Origin: JBGCEZ01 sp045106735
GTDB lineage: Bacteria > Planctomycetota > Phycisphaerae > Phycisphaerales > SM1A02
Assembly (NCBI GenBank): GCA_045106735.1
Contig: JBGCEZ010000022.1
Location: forward strand, 62,001-126,000
DNA: 64,000 bases
Direction: 5' to 3'
Part shown: positions 62,754 to 64,000 of the stretch, piece by piece
How the letters are laid out: every line of letters begins with the position of its first letter
Numbering within the stretch: the stretch's first letter is position 1
Program-made: the position numbers and the translations under genes
Notes under the pieces: model-generated
What the model was told of the DNA's origin: nothing
What the model saw: the letters and a program-made list of their open reading frames with translations, nothing else
The model's database searches: none

Positions 62754-62950
62754 GGTCAGCGAGACTCCAACGGGTGGGCGCGGGGAACGTTCGGCGGGCG
62801 GTTTGGCGGGCGGGCCGCGGTACAGGTCGATCGGCGGGCGGGTTGGCGGGCGAGCGATCGGTCCGGGAGCTCCGCGGACAGTGCGGCGAAGCAGTCCATC
62901 GGCGGTGGTTGCCTCGACGACGCCGGCGAGCAAGAACCGCGCGGGCTCCG

Positions 62951-63274
62951 TCACTCCGAGGCCGGATGCTCAGCCGCGATCTCAAGGATGGAGTGCCGGG
63001 GTGCCGGCCCTTGGCCGCCGGCTCCGCGATGGCGACGGATTTCCAGGTTGATCGCCTGGAGTTGCAGATCGATGGCCCGGCTTCGGGCATCGCAGCGTCG
63101 CACCGTGGACATGGCGGCATCGCGCTCAACCCGCAGGCGCTGTCGTTCCATCTCCAGCCGGGTCATGCGGACGTACGGCTGGGCGGGACGAGCCGGATCG
63201 CTCGTCCGGAAGCCGGTGGGGCGGCGGGACGCTGGGTTCCTTGCCTCGTCAGATTGCTGCGGCGCGTGGCTCAT
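62951..63274 (-). CDS. Coiled-coil protein upstream of the gas vesicle genes (unknown)
   Basis: 107 aa from the ATG at 63274 (GGGAG nine bases upstream). A disordered N-terminus (Ser/Pro/Arg-rich) is followed by a long helical coiled coil (TRLEMERQRLRVERDAAMSTV; AIDLQLQAINLEIRRHRG). The stop overlaps an in-frame GTG of the next gene (GTGA). It is not a recognisable GvpG or GvpK. By position it may be a gas-vesicle assembly factor. Confidence 0.6.
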   Translation of the reverse strand: MSHAPQQSDEARNPASRRPTGFRTSDPARPAQPYVRMTRLEMERQRLRVERDAAMSTVRRCDARSRAIDLQLQAINLEIRRHRGAGGQGPAPRHSILEIAAEHPASE

Positions 63275-64000
63275 GTCGATGGCTCCCGAACAGTGGCGGT
63301 TCCCGCGTCAGGTCGCTGACCGACAGAACGCGAAACCTCACATGCCGGAGCTATCGGACAGCGCGCGGGGCCGCTTAACGGTTGATTCGACAATTCCACT
63401 TGGTGCGTTCGTGACGCCTGGCCGACCCGGCTCGACGGCCGTCACCGGCGCGGTCACCGAACGGGTCGCCCGCCGCGGTCCGTCGAGCCATTGGGCGGTT
63501 GAGCCACTGAGCTGTTGAGCCATTGAGCCCTCGAGCCCTTGAGCCCTCGAGCCGTTGAGCCGGTGAACCATTGAGCCCTTGAGCCGGCCGGCGATCGGCA
63601 CTGGCGCTTGGGACCGGGCTGGCCACGGCGACGAGCTCGCGACTTGCCGCCCGATCGACGACCGCCATCGCCCGATCGCCATCGCCCGTTCGCCAGATGG
63701 AGAAGCATGCCCTGAGGGGCTCTCCCGCCGCAGGCAAACTGCCACCGTCGATCCCGGCAAGGCCGAACGTGCGCGATCCCCCGCTCAACGGACGACGGAA
63801 CGGTCCGCCACCGGTCGAGCCCATCGCTCTACCGACCGCCACCCGGCGGGCCCTGAATCGCGTTCCCCTGGCCGCCCGCCAGTGGCAATGAACCACTGGC
63901 CTCGAACCGTCGGACGCGCAGCACCGGCCGCGCACATCCCACCGCACCCAACTTACGCGGACACGCTTCCGGCTCGAGCGGCCAGCATCCGCCGCGTGAC
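63275..64000. other. Region upstream of the gas vesicle genes; no gene seen
   Basis: About 730 bp at the right edge. Open frames exist but have repetitive, compositionally biased translations and no recognisable motif. I see no gvpA-like protein here. The region includes the 8-bp tandem array at 63485-63588. Confidence 0.5.
63485..63588. repeat. 13-unit 8-bp tandem array (GAGCCNTT type)
   Basis: Thirteen consecutive 8-mers beginning at 63485, such as GAGCCATT, GAGCCCTC, GAGCCCTT and GAGCCGTT, with several degenerate units (GGGCGGTT, GAGCTGTT, GAACCATT). The period is not a multiple of three, so it is unlikely to be coding. It lies upstream of the coiled-coil/gvp genes. Confidence 0.9.

Noticed and set aside
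63338..63947. Open frames near the right edge (140-190 aa) as possible gas-vesicle genes
   Set aside because: Their translations are dominated by the 8-bp repeat array and match no Gvp family, so they were not annotated.
1..64000. tRNA, rRNA or CRISPR loci
   Set aside because: No cloverleaf with a TTCRANY loop, no rRNA-like conserved segment and no regularly spaced direct repeats were seen.

Overview
High-GC bacterial DNA, most likely from a planctomycete of the class Phycisphaerae. Three things point there: secreted proteins end in a short 'GC-type' dockerin-like double EF-hand module, two secreted proteins end in a PEP-CTERM-like tail (VPGPGALALL / VPAPGALALL followed by an Arg run), and the window carries an exosortase with EpsI and capsule-export genes. 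I saw no tRNA, rRNA or CRISPR array.

Layout. 1-8.8 kb: four tandem paralogous secreted proteins (C39-like cysteine-peptidase fold, propeller-like middle, dockerin-like tail), each followed by a related GC-rich hairpin. The first hairpin is split by a 159-bp foldback element, and a second copy of that element lies at 45.1 kb. 8.8-12.4 kb: dnaK (-) and a tRNA-dihydrouridine synthase (+). 12.6-16.7 kb: two PEP-CTERM proteins flanking a five-heme cytochrome with a dockerin tail. 16.7-32.0 kb: a long minus-strand operon for a type II secretion / type IV pilus-like machine (major pseudopilin, minor pseudopilins, PilMNO/PilP-like proteins, secretin, GspE, GspF) with a histidine kinase, response regulator, HD-GYP protein and STAS protein embedded in it; a PilZ-like gene lies upstream. 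32.9-37.0 kb: DUF1015, serA and serC (serine synthesis). 37.4-54.3 kb: minus-strand exopolysaccharide/exosortase region (Wza, exosortase, EpsI, giant TPR protein, Wzz/BY-kinase-like, sugar epimerase, WecA-like transferase, low-molecular-weight phosphatase, fructosamine-kinase-like protein).

54.6-64.0 kb is the most interesting part. After lipA comes a compact operon of two small helical proteins and a photoactive yellow protein (PYP) homologue that keeps the chromophore Cys, Tyr and Glu. It ends in a strong terminator and is followed by an aromatic ammonia-lyase with the His-Leu selectivity pair and NQDVVS motif of tyrosine ammonia-lyases, the enzyme that makes p-coumarate, the PYP chromophore. 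Convergent with these, running in from the right edge, are a coiled-coil gene and three tandem GvpF/GvpL-type gas-vesicle genes. The arrangement suggests a blue-light sensor, its chromophore synthesis and buoyancy genes grouped in one locus in a planctomycete. No p-coumarate:CoA ligase and no gvpA are visible here; the latter may lie beyond position 64000.

How the parts may work together (inference): the exosortase would process the PEP-CTERM proteins into the Wza/Wzz-dependent surface matrix; the T2SS-like machine would secrete the dockerin-tailed proteins; HD-GYP and PilZ-like proteins suggest cyclic-di-GMP control of that machine.
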